Assembly: GCA_046316615.1 (NCBI GenBank)
Contig: JBKDAN010000007.1
Coordinates: 45,365-109,364 of the forward strand
DNA from: BJHL01 sp040378885
Lineage (GTDB): Bacteria > Planctomycetota > Phycisphaerae > Phycisphaerales > UBA1924
Direction: 5' to 3'
DNA length: 64,000 nt
This document shows, in pieces, positions 7,411 to 19,130 of this stretch. The notes beneath the pieces were generated by a model, which was not told the origin of the DNA, made no database searches, and saw only the letters and a list, made by a program, of their open reading frames with translations. Every line of letters begins with the position of its first letter. Within the stretch, counting starts at the first letter, position 1. A program made the translations under genes and the position numbers.

Positions 7411-9402
7411 ATGGCCAAGTACAACATTGACGACATTCTGAGTGAACTGGGTGTTGATGGGGCGAAAGACGCCGGTGACGCAAAGGGTGCGAAGAAGCAC
7501 CGCATCGACGAGAACGAGAACAGCTTCTCGCCGCTGCCCAGCGTGCCCGCCAATCAGCGCGTCTATGGCCAACAGCCGGCGACGCCGACCAATGAAACGT
7601 CCATCACCAAGCGCGGCAGCAGTGATCCGGGCGTCGGTCCCGCCATGGCCGAGATCTATCGTCCTGACGCGGGCGAAGATCCCGACAAGGTGCGCGAACT
7701 GGGTGAACTGCTCGTTGTGCGCAACGTCGTGTCCGCCGACAAGCTGCAGCAGGCGAATCAGATCCTCAAGAGCAGCCCGGGTCGTCGCCTGAGCGAAATC
7801 GTGCTTGAACAAGGCGCGGATGAATCGCAGGTGATGCAGGCTCTCGCACACGTCAGCCATCTCAACTTCGAGCGTATCGATCTGTCGAAAGGCCTGGACG
7901 GCGGCTTCGACGGCAAAATGCTCCAGCGTCTGACCCCCGAGTTCTGCAAGCAGAACCAGGTGATCCCGCTGCGTCAGGACGGCTCACGTGTTGTTGTCGC
8001 GCTCACGCAGCCTGACAACGTGTTCCTGATCGACACTGTGAAGGAAAAGCTCGGTTGCGCCGGTGTCAAACTCGTGCTCACGACTTCGCTCGACATCCGC
8101 GGCGCGCTTGATCTCATCGGTGCAGGCGCCCAGCAGAACGACAGCAACGTTGGTGAGATTCTTGCTGAAGTGCAAGAAGGCGACGTGCAGGTTGAAGAGA
8201 AGAAGGAGACCGACGAGTCCTCGCTTGAAAAGGAAGCGAAGGAAAGCCCGGTCATCCGCTACGTCAACCACATCATTCAGCTTGGTTTGCAGCAGGGCGC
8301 CAGCGATATTCACATTGAGCCCAGTGAAAAGAAGCTCAAGGTTCGCTTCCGCATTGACGGCGAGCTCTACGAAGTGCTCAATCCGCCCGTCAGCATGGGT
8401 CCGGCGATCACCAGCCGTATCAAGATCATGGCGAACCTCGCCATCGACGAACGCCGCATTCCGCAGGACGGTCGCATCCGCGCCATGGTAAGCGGCCGCA
8501 AGATCGACTTGCGTGTCTCGACGCTGCCTTGCTCAGGCGGTGAAAAGACCGTCATGCGTATCTTGAACGACAAGAACATCTCGGTCGATCTTGAACAGCT
8601 CGGCTTTGATGAAGATGCGCTGACGATCTGGAAGAAGCAGATCGATGCGCCCCACGGCATCGTGCTGGTGACGGGTCCGACCGGTAGCGGTAAGACAACA
8701 ACCCTTTACGCGTCGCTTCGTGCTCTCGACAAGAGCAGCATGAACATCTCGACCGTCGAAGACCCGGTTGAGTACACGCTCGAAGGCGTCACGCAGACGC
8801 AAATGCACGAGAAGATCGGCATGACCTTCTCCATCGCGCTGCGATCGCTGCTGCGTCAGGACCCTGACGTCATTCTGCTGGGCGAAATTCGTGACCATGA
8901 AACCGCGCACATTGCGGTGCAGGCCGCTCTGACGGGTCACTTGGTGCTCAGCACGCTGCACACCAACGACGCTCCCAGCAGCATCACGCGACTGGTCAAT
9001 ATCGGTCTTGAGCCCTTCCTCGTCGGTGCCGCCGTGAACGGCGTGCTCGCCCAGCGACTGATTCGTCGTCTGTGCAAGGAATGCAAGCAGACCGAGCCGC
9101 CGAGCGAAGAAATGGCGGAGTTCCTCAGCATGCAGGGTTTGCCCAATGACGAGATCTGGGCGGCACGTGGGTGCGAGAAGTGTCGCAAGACCGGCTATAG
9201 CGGTCGTGTCGGCATTTACGAGATGCTCGTGATTGACGACAGCCTCCGCGACATTATCGCTCGCAACCCCAACGTCGCAGAATTCCGCCGCCTGTGCATC
9301 GAGCGAGGCATGGTCACGCTGCGTCAGGACGGTCTGCGCAAGGTTGCCAAGGGCATGACCACGATTTCTGAAGTGCTTCGCGTGACCGAAGGCGCACACT
9401 AA
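7411..9402 (+). CDS. pilB: Type IV pilus / type II secretion assembly ATPase (PilB/GspE)
   Basis: Hexameric cytoplasmic motor that powers pilin or pseudopilin polymerisation. 663 residues. A disordered N-terminus (about 1-85) precedes an MshEN/GSPII_E N-domain (about 90-230), a short acidic linker and the ATPase core. Walker A is GPTGSGKT at 422-429 and Walker B DVILLGEIRD at about 486-495. The Asp box is STVEDPVEY and the His box LSTLHTNDA. A zinc site CKECK...CEKCRKTGYSGRVGIYE is present; this tetracysteine is typical of PilB/GspE and absent from the retraction ATPase PilT. No platform protein (PilC), pilins or secretin are in the window, so pilus versus secretion cannot be decided; upstream pilM-N-O favours a pilus. 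Confidence 0.93.
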   Translation: MAKYNIDDILSELGVDGAKDAGDAKGAKKHRIDENENSFSPLPSVPANQRVYGQQPATPTNETSITKRGSSDPGVGPAMAEIYRPDAGEDPDKVRELGELLVVRNVVSADKLQQANQILKSSPGRRLSEIVLEQGADESQVMQALAHVSHLNFERIDLSKGLDGGFDGKMLQRLTPEFCKQNQVIPLRQDGSRVVVALTQPDNVFLIDTVKEKLGCAGVKLVLTTSLDIRGALDLIGAGAQQNDSNVGEILAEVQEGDVQVEEKKETDESSLEKEAKESPVIRYVNHIIQLGLQQGASDIHIEPSEKKLKVRFRIDGELYEVLNPPVSMGPAITSRIKIMANLAIDERRIPQDGRIRAMVSGRKIDLRVSTLPCSGGEKTVMRILNDKNISVDLEQLGFDEDALTIWKKQIDAPHGIVLVTGPTGSGKTTTLYASLRALDKSSMNISTVEDPVEYTLEGVTQTQMHEKIGMTFSIALRSLLRQDPDVILLGEIRDHETAHIAVQAALTGHLVLSTLHTNDAPSSITRLVNIGLEPFLVGAAVNGVLAQRLIRRLCKECKQTEPPSEEMAEFLSMQGLPNDEIWAARGCEKCRKTGYSGRVGIYEMLVIDDSLRDIIARNPNVAEFRRLCIERGMVTLRQDGLRKVAKGMTTISEVLRVTEGAH

Positions 9403-9460
9403 TCCGATACTTGAGAGAGCTCATGCCGTCGTGTGGCGCGTGTGAGTCGGAGGCTTCACT

Positions 9461-10198
9461 GTGATTGATCGCAACGCCGCCAAGTTCATCGCCGCCGCTG
9501 GTCTTGTCGCCATCGGTGGAAATACCGCGAACGCGGGCGGCGAAGTCGGTGCGCCCACGCGTGACGATACCCGTGCCACTCGCGTGCTGGCAGAAGGTCA
9601 GCACGCTCGCAAGGCGGCCCAGCCCGTGGCCAAACCCGCCGCGAAACCCGTCGCCAAGCCTGTCACCAGGCAAGCCGACGCTGCCAAGGCAGCGGTCCGT
9701 GCCGTCGGATCAACGCAGGTCATCGCGGGTCAATCGAGGCAGGCAAAGGCGGCCGCGCCCTCGGCAAATGCCCGTCGCGTGGTCATTACCAGCTCGAAGA
9801 GCGCGATGCGAGACAAGGCGACGCAGCCCGCGCCACGTGTGCAGCAGCGCGTGAATCCGGCCGCGCCAGCCATTGCCCAGGCTCCTGTCGCGCTGCCCAA
9901 GGCGAATGCCGTGGCATCGGGCAAAGCGGTGACTCGTTCCAGCGCACAACTGGCCCAGAGCCGCAGCGTCACGCGCAGCAGCGAAACGATGCGTGAAAGC
10001 CGGACCGTGGGCCTCACGAGCAAGCAGATCCGCGAGGGCCGTGAAGTCACGCGTTCTTCGCAGCAAATGCGTGAGAACGCGCCCAAGCCAACACGCGTTT
10101 CAACGCAGCGTGCCAGTGCGGAGAAGCTCGACGTATCGGGCGTGCGCGATGTGACGCCACGTCGCATCGTCATCCGCAGCGCGAACGCGCGCGGGTGA
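9461..10198 (+). CDS. Exported basic protein with four tandem 13-residue repeats
   Basis: No recognised family. 245 residues from GTG 9461, with GGAG at 9449-9452. The N-terminus looks like a signal peptide (to about residue 26, ending NTANA). The rest is Ala/Lys/Arg/Pro-rich and probably disordered, with a short AKPxAKPVAKPV stretch at about 58-68. Residues 157-208 are four consecutive 13-residue repeats: VTRSSAQLAQSRS, VTRSSETMRESRT, VGLTSKQIREGRE and VTRSSQQMRENAP. It is the last gene of the pilus run, 58 bp after pilB and followed by a terminator-like hairpin, so it may belong to the same transcript. The strong positive charge suggests binding to an acidic surface, which is speculation. 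Confidence 0.6.
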   Translation: MIDRNAAKFIAAAGLVAIGGNTANAGGEVGAPTRDDTRATRVLAEGQHARKAAQPVAKPAAKPVAKPVTRQADAAKAAVRAVGSTQVIAGQSRQAKAAAPSANARRVVITSSKSAMRDKATQPAPRVQQRVNPAAPAIAQAPVALPKANAVASGKAVTRSSAQLAQSRSVTRSSETMRESRTVGLTSKQIREGREVTRSSQQMRENAPKPTRVSTQRASAEKLDVSGVRDVTPRRIVIRSANARG

Positions 10199-10235
10199 TC
10201 GTCGCACACACGACCAGGCCACTTGATTCAGCGAC

Positions 10236-10264
10236 ACAAGACCCGCGCATCACGCGGGTCGTGT
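10236..10264 (+). terminator. Terminator-like hairpin after the pilus operon
   Basis: GACCCGCG at 10240-10247 pairs with CGCGGGTC at 10253-10260 around a five-base loop, and an outer ACA/TGT extends the stem past one mismatch. There is only a weak T run after it. Confidence 0.6.
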
Positions 10265-10451
10265 TGCGTTATCGAGCGTGGATCGCCCGTGTTCGTTCGC
10301 TCTTGCGCGACTCCAATCGACCTTGCGGTCTGTATCGCTCGCGACGTCCTGCAAGCTGTCGAAAAAACAACTCGTCGTTGTTTGTGTTTGCATTCTTCTC
10401 GATGCAATGTTCATCGCGCGGCGTCTTGCGCGACACCACAGGGACTTCGTT

Positions 10452-11267
10452 ATGCCCCACATGCCCCAAGAGCCCGAAGCCTTCGCCGAATGTGTCGCAG
10501 ACATGCTGCGTCGCCTCCAGCCCGACTACGCAGTCGATCTGGTCGGACCCCGCGAGCTCTTGGTGAATGGCCGGCGCCTGGACCTGGAGAACCTGTATCG
10601 CATGGTGAACCACGAGCCCAGCCGCGGCACGGAGATCGTGGAGCACTATCTTGAGCAGCTGTTCGCTGGCGAAGCGATCCAGTTGGGCAGCATGAGCTTT
10701 GACTTCGCGAAGCCGCGGATCATGCCGCGCATTCAGCCTGAGTCGATCTTTGAGCATCTGTCTCGCGAGCAAGTCGCGCACGTTCCGTTTGTGAACGACA
10801 CGGTCGTCGTGTTCGTGACCGACCTGCCTCACATGACGGTGAGCATCACCACGGAGCAGTTGCTTCGCTGGAAGGTCGACATCAACGCCATCGAAGAAAT
10901 CGCACGCGAGAATCTGGACCGCTATGCCCCCGAGCTGGAAGTGCAGATTGTCGAAAGCAAGGAAGGCGGTAAGGCCGCCATTCTGGGCCAGCACGACGGC
11001 TATGACGCCGCTCGTCTGCTTCTCACCGGTCTGTATGACCGCCTCGCAGCGCAACTGGGTGGCGACTTCTACACCGCCATTCCCGCGCGCGACATGTTCG
11101 TCGCCTTCAGCCTTGGCCCCGATCCGTTCCTCAAGCGCCTGCGCGATCGCGTCACGAGTGACTACAAGCGCCTGCCCTATCCCATCTGCCCCGACTTCTT
11201 CTACGTGACGCGCGACGGCGTGTGCGGCACCAAGCCTGAAGTGCTCGAACGCGGCGAAGCGGCGTAA
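10452..11267 (+). CDS. DUF1444-like conserved protein of unknown function
   Basis: About 271 residues from ATG 10452, with AGGGA about eight bases before. A longer frame opens at 10278, but its first 58 residues lack protein character. The sequence shows alternating helices and strands: LLVNGRRLDLENLYRMV, a central FVNDTVVVFVTDLPHMTVSITTEQL segment and a C-terminal HDGYDAARLLLTGLYDRL. This arrangement (an N-terminal 'l.v.gr.l.l.nly' block and a late 'D.y.AsrlL') resembles DUF1444/YtpQ proteins, whose biochemical role is unknown. No membrane segment or signal peptide. It converges on recG with three bases between stops. Confidence 0.6.
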   Translation: MPHMPQEPEAFAECVADMLRRLQPDYAVDLVGPRELLVNGRRLDLENLYRMVNHEPSRGTEIVEHYLEQLFAGEAIQLGSMSFDFAKPRIMPRIQPESIFEHLSREQVAHVPFVNDTVVVFVTDLPHMTVSITTEQLLRWKVDINAIEEIARENLDRYAPELEVQIVESKEGGKAAILGQHDGYDAARLLLTGLYDRLAAQLGGDFYTAIPARDMFVAFSLGPDPFLKRLRDRVTSDYKRLPYPICPDFFYVTRDGVCGTKPEVLERGEAA

Positions 11268-11270
11268 GAG

Positions 11271-13382
11271 TCAGCCCACATCGCCCAGCCCGAAGTACTT
11301 GCCGTGCGCCTTCATCAGGCGCTTGCGGAGCAGTGCATCCTGCGCCGCGTCGAGCTTGGGCGTCTTCTCAATCCAAGCTTTCGCGTCATGCCGCGCCAGC
11401 AGCAGCAGATCGCGATCACGCATCGGTTCCGCGATGCGGAATGGCGGCAGTCCCGACTGCTTGAGGCCAAACACCTCGCCCATCCCACGAATCTGCAGGT
11501 CTTTCTCGGCAAGCACAAAGCCGTCGTTGGTGCGCTCCATCACCGCAAGGCGCTCGTTGCCCTCAGGCGTGTTGGGGTCGCCGATCAGATAGCACACCGC
11601 CGGCTTGTCGCCACGACCCACGCGGCCACGCAACTGGTGCAGCTGCGCCAAGCCGAATCGATCAGCCTGCTCCACGATCATCACGGTCGCGTTGGGCACG
11701 TCAACACCAACCTCAATGACGGTCGTCGCGACGACTGCATCAATCTGCCCCAGTCGGAATCGCTCCATCACCGCGTCGCGTGTCGCACGCTTCAAGTCGC
11801 CATGCAACGCGGCGATGCGTTTGCCGCGCAGGTACTGATCTTCCATCGCGCTTTGCACGGTGCGCACATCAATCAGTGGCGTTGTGCCGTTCGCCGGCAT
11901 TTCGCCGGGCTCAATCGCCGGCACAACGACGAAGCCCTGTTCACCTCGCTCCACGCGTTCCCGCAAGTCGTCGTACGCCAGCGTGCGCTGGTGGCTTGAG
12001 AGCACTGTCGTCTTCACGGGTTTGCGTCCGGGTGGCAGCCCCGTGATGGTGCTGATATCCAGATCGCCAAACAACGTGAGCGCGAGCGAACGCGGAATGG
12101 GCGTCGCCGTCATCACGATCACATGCGGCGTCACGCCGTCTTCACTTCCTTGCGCTCGCAATGTCGCTCGCTGCGACACGCCAAAGCGATGCTGCTCATC
12201 GATGATCGCCACAGCGAGGCTCTTGAAAGCCACAGTCTCCGTCAGGAGCGCGTGTGTGCCGATGAGCAGGTCGATATCGCCCTCGGCAAGTCGCGCGAGG
12301 ATGCTCGCGCGATCCTTCACGCTCACACTGCCCGTGAGCATCTCGACTCGCACCTTGCTTCCCGCCAGCAGCTTGGAAATCCCTGCAAAGTGCTGTTCCG
12401 CGAGGATCTCCGTCGGCGCCATCAGGCTGGCCTGGTGCCCGCTGGCGACAGCCATCATCATCGCATAGAGCGCAACGACTGTCTTGCCCGCGCCGACGTT
12501 ACCTTGAATGAGGCGGTTTGTCGGCACGCTCGTCGTCAGGTCCCCGATCAAGTCTGCGATCACCTGTTCCTGGCCGCTCGTCAGCGTGTAGGGCACGCGT
12601 GCGCGAATGCGCTGGTCGATGGTCGCGTTCCATGTCAGTGCCGGGCTGCGCGTCGCGTCGCGCAGCTGTGCTCGCTTCATTGCCACGCCAAGTTGCAGCA
12701 GCAGCAGTTCGTCAAATGCCAGCCGCCTGCGTGCTCGTCCGATCTCTTCCATTGCGAACGGCTGATGCATCATGCGATACGCATCAGCCAGCGTCGGCAA
12801 GTCGCGGTCTTTGCGATATGCATCGGTGAAGTGCTCTTCGAGCAGTGGCAAGGCACGCGGCAGAACCTTGCCGACGATCTTCTCGATCTCCGCGCTGTTG
12901 ATCGCTTCGCTTGCCGGGTACACCGGTCGAATGCGGGCATCGCGAGCCTGCGGCTCTTCCTTGATCGGATTGAGCACTTCAAGCTTCGGGTTGATCATTT
13001 GCGTCTGCGGCCCGCGACGCTGCACTTTGCCTTGCACGCGCAGCCGCACCCCCGGTCGCACGCGCTCGGCGAGATACGTCCCGTTAAACCATGTCGCATC
13101 CAGCCGCCCGGTGTGATCCATGATCACGGCTTCAAGCCGCGAGGCTCGCCCGCGCACCATCCGCACCGCCGTCACCTCGCCCCGCACGCTTCCGATCGAA
13201 CCTTCCAGCAATTCCGCAACCGTGGTCTCGCTCTCCAGCGTCTCATGCCGCATGGGCAGGTGCGCAACCAGCCGTCCGACCGTGCCAATACCAAGTCCGC
13301 TCAGCAGCGCGGCTTGCCGCTCTGTCACCAATCCTGCATCAAGCAGATTCGTGGTCAGCGTGATGGAGGCTTTGTCACTCAC
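11271..13382 (-). CDS. recG: ATP-dependent DNA helicase RecG
   Basis: Remodels stalled replication forks and drives branch migration of Holliday junctions. 703 residues from GTG 13382, full length for the family. The N-terminal wedge/OB domain (about 60-140, RGEVTAVRMVRGRASRLEAV) precedes the SF2 motor. Motif I is GNVGAGKT at 294-301, motif II DEQH at 395-398, motif III MTATPIPR. Motif IV is ALHGD, motif V TTVIEVGVDVPNA and motif VI QLRGRVGRG. The usual Asp of the RecG Walker A (DVGAGKT) is Asn here. It is divergent from acsA across about 96 bp. Confidence 0.97.
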   Translation of the reverse strand: MSDKASITLTTNLLDAGLVTERQAALLSGLGIGTVGRLVAHLPMRHETLESETTVAELLEGSIGSVRGEVTAVRMVRGRASRLEAVIMDHTGRLDATWFNGTYLAERVRPGVRLRVQGKVQRRGPQTQMINPKLEVLNPIKEEPQARDARIRPVYPASEAINSAEIEKIVGKVLPRALPLLEEHFTDAYRKDRDLPTLADAYRMMHQPFAMEEIGRARRRLAFDELLLLQLGVAMKRAQLRDATRSPALTWNATIDQRIRARVPYTLTSGQEQVIADLIGDLTTSVPTNRLIQGNVGAGKTVVALYAMMMAVASGHQASLMAPTEILAEQHFAGISKLLAGSKVRVEMLTGSVSVKDRASILARLAEGDIDLLIGTHALLTETVAFKSLAVAIIDEQHRFGVSQRATLRAQGSEDGVTPHVIVMTATPIPRSLALTLFGDLDISTITGLPPGRKPVKTTVLSSHQRTLAYDDLRERVERGEQGFVVVPAIEPGEMPANGTTPLIDVRTVQSAMEDQYLRGKRIAALHGDLKRATRDAVMERFRLGQIDAVVATTVIEVGVDVPNATVMIVEQADRFGLAQLHQLRGRVGRGDKPAVCYLIGDPNTPEGNERLAVMERTNDGFVLAEKDLQIRGMGEVFGLKQSGLPPFRIAEPMRDRDLLLLARHDAKAWIEKTPKLDAAQDALLRKRLMKAHGKYFGLGDVG

Positions 13383-13478
13383 GTCGCATCATAAGTCGCG
13401 AGAAACTTATCAAACGCCAAACGAGCGGCGCCTTGTTTCGCTCGCTCGCTGAGCGGTTGGCTTTTGTATCATGCCTGC

Positions 13479-15617
<2,139 letters not shown>

Positions 15618-15640
15618 TCCAAGACGCAGCACCTCGCCCG

Positions 15641-15674
15641 ACCGCGATGAACCCATGTGCTCATCGCGGTTTTT
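15641..15674 (+). terminator. Rho-independent terminator of acsA
   Basis: ACCGCGATGA at 15641-15650 and TCATCGCGGT at 15661-15670 form a perfect 10-bp stem with a ten-base loop, followed by TTTT. Confidence 0.88.
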
Positions 15675-16334
15675 GCTTGCCTGTCAGAGATGCGGATATC
15701 GCCGGTCACGCAATCGTGTCGCCCCCTCACGGGCGGCTACTCGCGAGCGGGCGAATCGCCAGAACGATCCAGACCGATCACCGCAAGACCGCAGGTCGCA
15801 AGTTCGCCGCTCATTTTCTAACTGAGCATTCTTAGCAAACCTCATTCCTTGCTGTGAAGAATTACATTCCTTCTGCCGCATACTGGGGAGCGACCGTCGC
15901 TCCCCGGACGAACGCATCGCGTGTGACACACCCCCTAACACGTTCGGACGCAAATACCACGGCGTTTCTTGTACAATGTCGCGATGAGGGAAATCCACGG
16001 ATGCGCCAAGGTCGTAATCAGGATGGATCTGTCGGTTGAGCGTCGCAGGCGACCGCGAAGTCATCATGCGAACAAAGACAAATTGGCGACCACGCGAAAC
16101 AAGTGAATGCTGATTTCTCTTCGGTTTGCATCCGATCCGAGAACGCTACCGATGAAATCCGTGTGTCCTCCAGCCGAGGGAGCTGCATTCCCGACTGGGG
16201 GAGGGTCGTTCACGACAACTGGTGGTTTGTGATAAGGGAGGCCTAAATCACGCATTGGTAGGTGCGTAGCCCCGGCTTTATGCAGACAATGTGTATATCA
16301 GGTACGCGGTGCCGTGATGGGCAGGGAGGATCAC
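15675..16334. other. 660-bp non-coding stretch with a strong internal hairpin
   Basis: No convincing gene: open frames here are short and lack protein character. Base composition is less GC-rich than the flanks. At 15885-15905 GGGGAGCGA and TCGCTCCCC form a perfect 9-bp stem with a three-base loop, without a T run. It may hold the promoter of the PAS-LuxR gene or a small RNA, but I see nothing decisive. Confidence 0.5.
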
Positions 16335-17003
16335 GTGTCGACAGCCGTTGACAATGCGTCAGGTCGCTATCACGTCTCGTTTTTTACTGGCAATACATTG
16401 ATGGCCAGTGTTTTTACTGGCGATGGTGACGTCCGCTACATGTCACCCGCGTTCACCCGAACGCTGCTCGGGCCCGATGCCGGCGAACGCACAGCCGTCG
16501 GTCGCAATGTGCGCGACATCCTCGGTGAAGAAGCCGGACGCGAGCGCGCCCAGTACTTCCAAGAGGTCATTGCGTCGCGCAAGCCCATGGTCGTGCGATG
16601 CGTCATTCGCGGCGTGCAGCACATCACACACCTCTACCCCGCAGTCGACATCAATAAGCCCGACGAGACCGTGGTGGGGGCCCTTCACGAAGTCTTTGAA
16701 GGCATGGTGGATCCGACGCAGTTCGAGGACCTCAACTACGTCGAAGCCACATGGAACGACTACGGCAAGCTCGCCGAACTCTCGCCGCGTGAGAGCGAAG
16801 TCGCAGTCCGCATCGGCCTGGGTATGGACGCCAAAGAGATCGCCGAAGCGCTCACACGCTCGCTCGACACCGTGACCAGTCACAAGAAAGCCGTCTACGC
16901 CAAGCTCGGGTGCGACAGCCAGCTCAAAGCTGCGCTCATCATCCGGCGCTGTGGCCTCACGCAACGCGACGTTCCGCGCATCGCCCGCCAGCAGCACGGT
17001 TGA
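16335..17003 (+). CDS. PAS-like sensor with LuxR-type helix-turn-helix (transcription regulator)
   Basis: 222 residues from GTG 16335, chosen for the AGGGAGGA at 16323-16330; GTG 16314 and ATG 16317 are upstream in frame. Residues about 12-115 form a PAS-like domain (FTGDGDVRYMSPAFTRTLLG ... VGRNVRDILGEE). The C-terminus is a LuxR/GerE DNA-binding domain starting at LAELSPRESEVAVRIGLGMDAKEIAEAL, with the recognition helix in SLDTVTSHKKAVYAKLGC. There is no receiver domain, so it probably senses a ligand or redox cue through PAS. It stands alone between a long non-coding region and the convergent EF-G-like gene; its targets are unknown. Confidence 0.8.
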   Translation: MSTAVDNASGRYHVSFFTGNTLMASVFTGDGDVRYMSPAFTRTLLGPDAGERTAVGRNVRDILGEEAGRERAQYFQEVIASRKPMVVRCVIRGVQHITHLYPAVDINKPDETVVGALHEVFEGMVDPTQFEDLNYVEATWNDYGKLAELSPRESEVAVRIGLGMDAKEIAEALTRSLDTVTSHKKAVYAKLGCDSQLKAALIIRRCGLTQRDVPRIARQQHG

Positions 17004-17054
17004 TGCTGCCGGCGGAAGATGCTGGGATAGGTCGATTCTCGCAATGCTGCGTGT

Positions 17055-19130
17055 TCAGTCTTCGTGGTGATGCGGCTTGAACGCCGCCACTACCTGTTGC
17101 TGCACCTGCGGCGGCGTGCGTTCATCGTGGCTGTAGTCCATCGTGAACGTACCCGCTCCGCCCGTCATGCTCTTGAGCTCGTTGGCGTAGTTCTGCAACT
17201 CGCTCAGTGGCGCAATCGCTTTCACGATGCACTGATCGCCGCTGATGACATCGCTGCTCTGCACGCGTCCACGCTTGGTGGAGATGTGTCCCGTCAGATC
17301 GCCCATGTAGCGCGACGGCGCAGTGATCTCGAGCAGCGCGTACGGCTCCATCAGCACGGGCTTGGCCTTCTGCACCGCGTCGATAAACGCCCACTTGCCC
17401 GCCGACACGAACGCGATTTCCTTGCTGTCCACATCGTGGTACTTGCCGTCGTAGACGCGCACGCGGATGCCCTTCATCGGATAGCCCGCAATCGCGCCGT
17501 CAGCCATCACCTGCTTCACACCCTTCTCAACCGCCGGAATGAACTGCCGCGGAATGCTGCCGCCCACCGTGTCGTTGACAAACTCGAACTCCGCCGTGCT
17601 GTCTTCCAGCGGCTCGATGCGCAGATATACCTCGCCAAACTGTCCCGCCCCGCCCGTCTGCTTCTTGTGGCGGTGATGCCCCTCGCTCTTGCTCGTCACC
17701 GTTTCCTTATACGCCACCTTGGGCGTGCTGGTGATGAGATCGATCCCGGCCTTCTTGAGCTTCTCCAGCACGATGCGCAGATGCAGCTCGCCCAGCCCAC
17801 GCATCACCGTCTGCTTGGTCGCGGCGATGCGCTCGACGATCAGGCACGGATCTTCGCTCATCAATTTGTGCACCGCCGCGCTGAACTTGGTTTCGTCGGC
17901 GTGGTTCTTGAGTTCAATCGCGAGGCCGAACAAGGGCTTGGGCACGGGCAGCGGAATCAGGTGCACGCCGTCGTACTCGTGGCTTTCGTGAATCACATCG
18001 TTGATATGCAGGTCGTCAACCTTGGCGATCGCACCGATCGCACCGGGCCCGAACTCGTGGGCTTCTACGTGGTCTTTGCCCTGCAGGATGAACACGTGCC
18101 CGAGTTTCACCGGCTTCTTGTGATCGTTGATGAGAATGTCGCTCTTGGCCTTCAGCGTGCCTTGATGCACGCGAAAGATCGCGATCTTGCCGAGGAACGG
18201 ATCGATCACCACGCGGAACACGTGCGCCAGCAGCTTGCCGCTGGGCTCGGGCTTGGCGTGCCACTCCACTTCGTCGCTGTCTTCCTTCTCACGAATGACA
18301 AACTCCGGCGGGTTCACTTCCAGCGGGCTGGGGCACAGGCTCGCGAAGATGTGCAGCAGGTCATCGACGCCTACGCCGCTCTTGGCGCTGACAAAGCAGA
18401 TGGGCACCAGATGCGCCTCGCCCAGGCACTTCTCAAATGCCGCGTGCAGTTTGTCGGGGTCAAAATGCCCATCGCCCGTTTCCAGATACTGCATCGTCAG
18501 TTCATCATCTACCTCGATGACCTGCTCGACGATCTTCTTGTGGGCTTCGTGCACGCTCGAAAAGTCAGCGTTGTCACCCTTGCCATCTTTGCCGTCGTGC
18601 TCAAAGACATTGATCACATCACTTCGCGCATTGCGCGGCAGATTGATCGGCAGGCAGATGTTGCCAAACGTCTCGCGCAGTTGATCAGTGAGCGCTTCAA
18701 GCTGGCTCGTGCTCGCCTCATCCATCTTGTTGACAATCAGCATCCGCGGAATCTTGCGTTGTTCCGCCACGCCCATCATGCGCCGCGCCATGCTGTCGAT
18801 GCCGCGCGTCGCATCGATCACCACCGCAATGGTCTCACACGCCGGAAAGCACGCGATGGCATGCCCCACAAAGTCAACCTTGCCCGGCGTATCGATCAGA
18901 TTGACAAGGTGCCCCTCGTACTCAAAGTGGACGAGGCTTGGTTGGAGCGAGTGCTTGTGATGCTTCTCGTCTTCGCTCCAGTCGCTCACGGTCGAACCTT
19001 CAGCCACACTTCCCATGCGTTTGATCGCGCCCGTCGCGAACAGCAGGCGTTCGGACAGCGTGGTCTTTCCGCCGCCGCCGCTCCCGCACAGAAGGATGTT
19101 GCGAATATCGCTGGCGTTGCGGCTGGGCAT
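17055..19130 (-). CDS. Elongation factor G-like GTPase (EF-G paralogue)
   Basis: 691 residues from ATG 19130, with GGAG seven bases before it. The domain order of EF-G is complete: G domain, domain II, III, IV (GGSIPRQFIPAVEKGVK) and V (APSRYMGDLTGHISTKRGRV). G1 is GSGGGGKTT at 16-24 in place of the usual AHVDAGKTT, and G4 is NKMD at 134-137. G3 reads DTPGKVDF at 80-87, so the catalytic His of DTPGHVDF is Lys84. That places it among EF-G paralogues (EF-G2-like) rather than the canonical translocase. Such paralogues are often poor in ribosome-stimulated GTP hydrolysis, and their role (starvation, ribosome rescue or recycling) is not settled. It stands alone, divergent from a PEP-CTERM gene. 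Confidence 0.9.
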   Translation of the reverse strand: MPSRNASDIRNILLCGSGGGGKTTLSERLLFATGAIKRMGSVAEGSTVSDWSEDEKHHKHSLQPSLVHFEYEGHLVNLIDTPGKVDFVGHAIACFPACETIAVVIDATRGIDSMARRMMGVAEQRKIPRMLIVNKMDEASTSQLEALTDQLRETFGNICLPINLPRNARSDVINVFEHDGKDGKGDNADFSSVHEAHKKIVEQVIEVDDELTMQYLETGDGHFDPDKLHAAFEKCLGEAHLVPICFVSAKSGVGVDDLLHIFASLCPSPLEVNPPEFVIREKEDSDEVEWHAKPEPSGKLLAHVFRVVIDPFLGKIAIFRVHQGTLKAKSDILINDHKKPVKLGHVFILQGKDHVEAHEFGPGAIGAIAKVDDLHINDVIHESHEYDGVHLIPLPVPKPLFGLAIELKNHADETKFSAAVHKLMSEDPCLIVERIAATKQTVMRGLGELHLRIVLEKLKKAGIDLITSTPKVAYKETVTSKSEGHHRHKKQTGGAGQFGEVYLRIEPLEDSTAEFEFVNDTVGGSIPRQFIPAVEKGVKQVMADGAIAGYPMKGIRVRVYDGKYHDVDSKEIAFVSAGKWAFIDAVQKAKPVLMEPYALLEITAPSRYMGDLTGHISTKRGRVQSSDVISGDQCIVKAIAPLSELQNYANELKSMTGGAGTFTMDYSHDERTPPQVQQQVVAAFKPHHHED

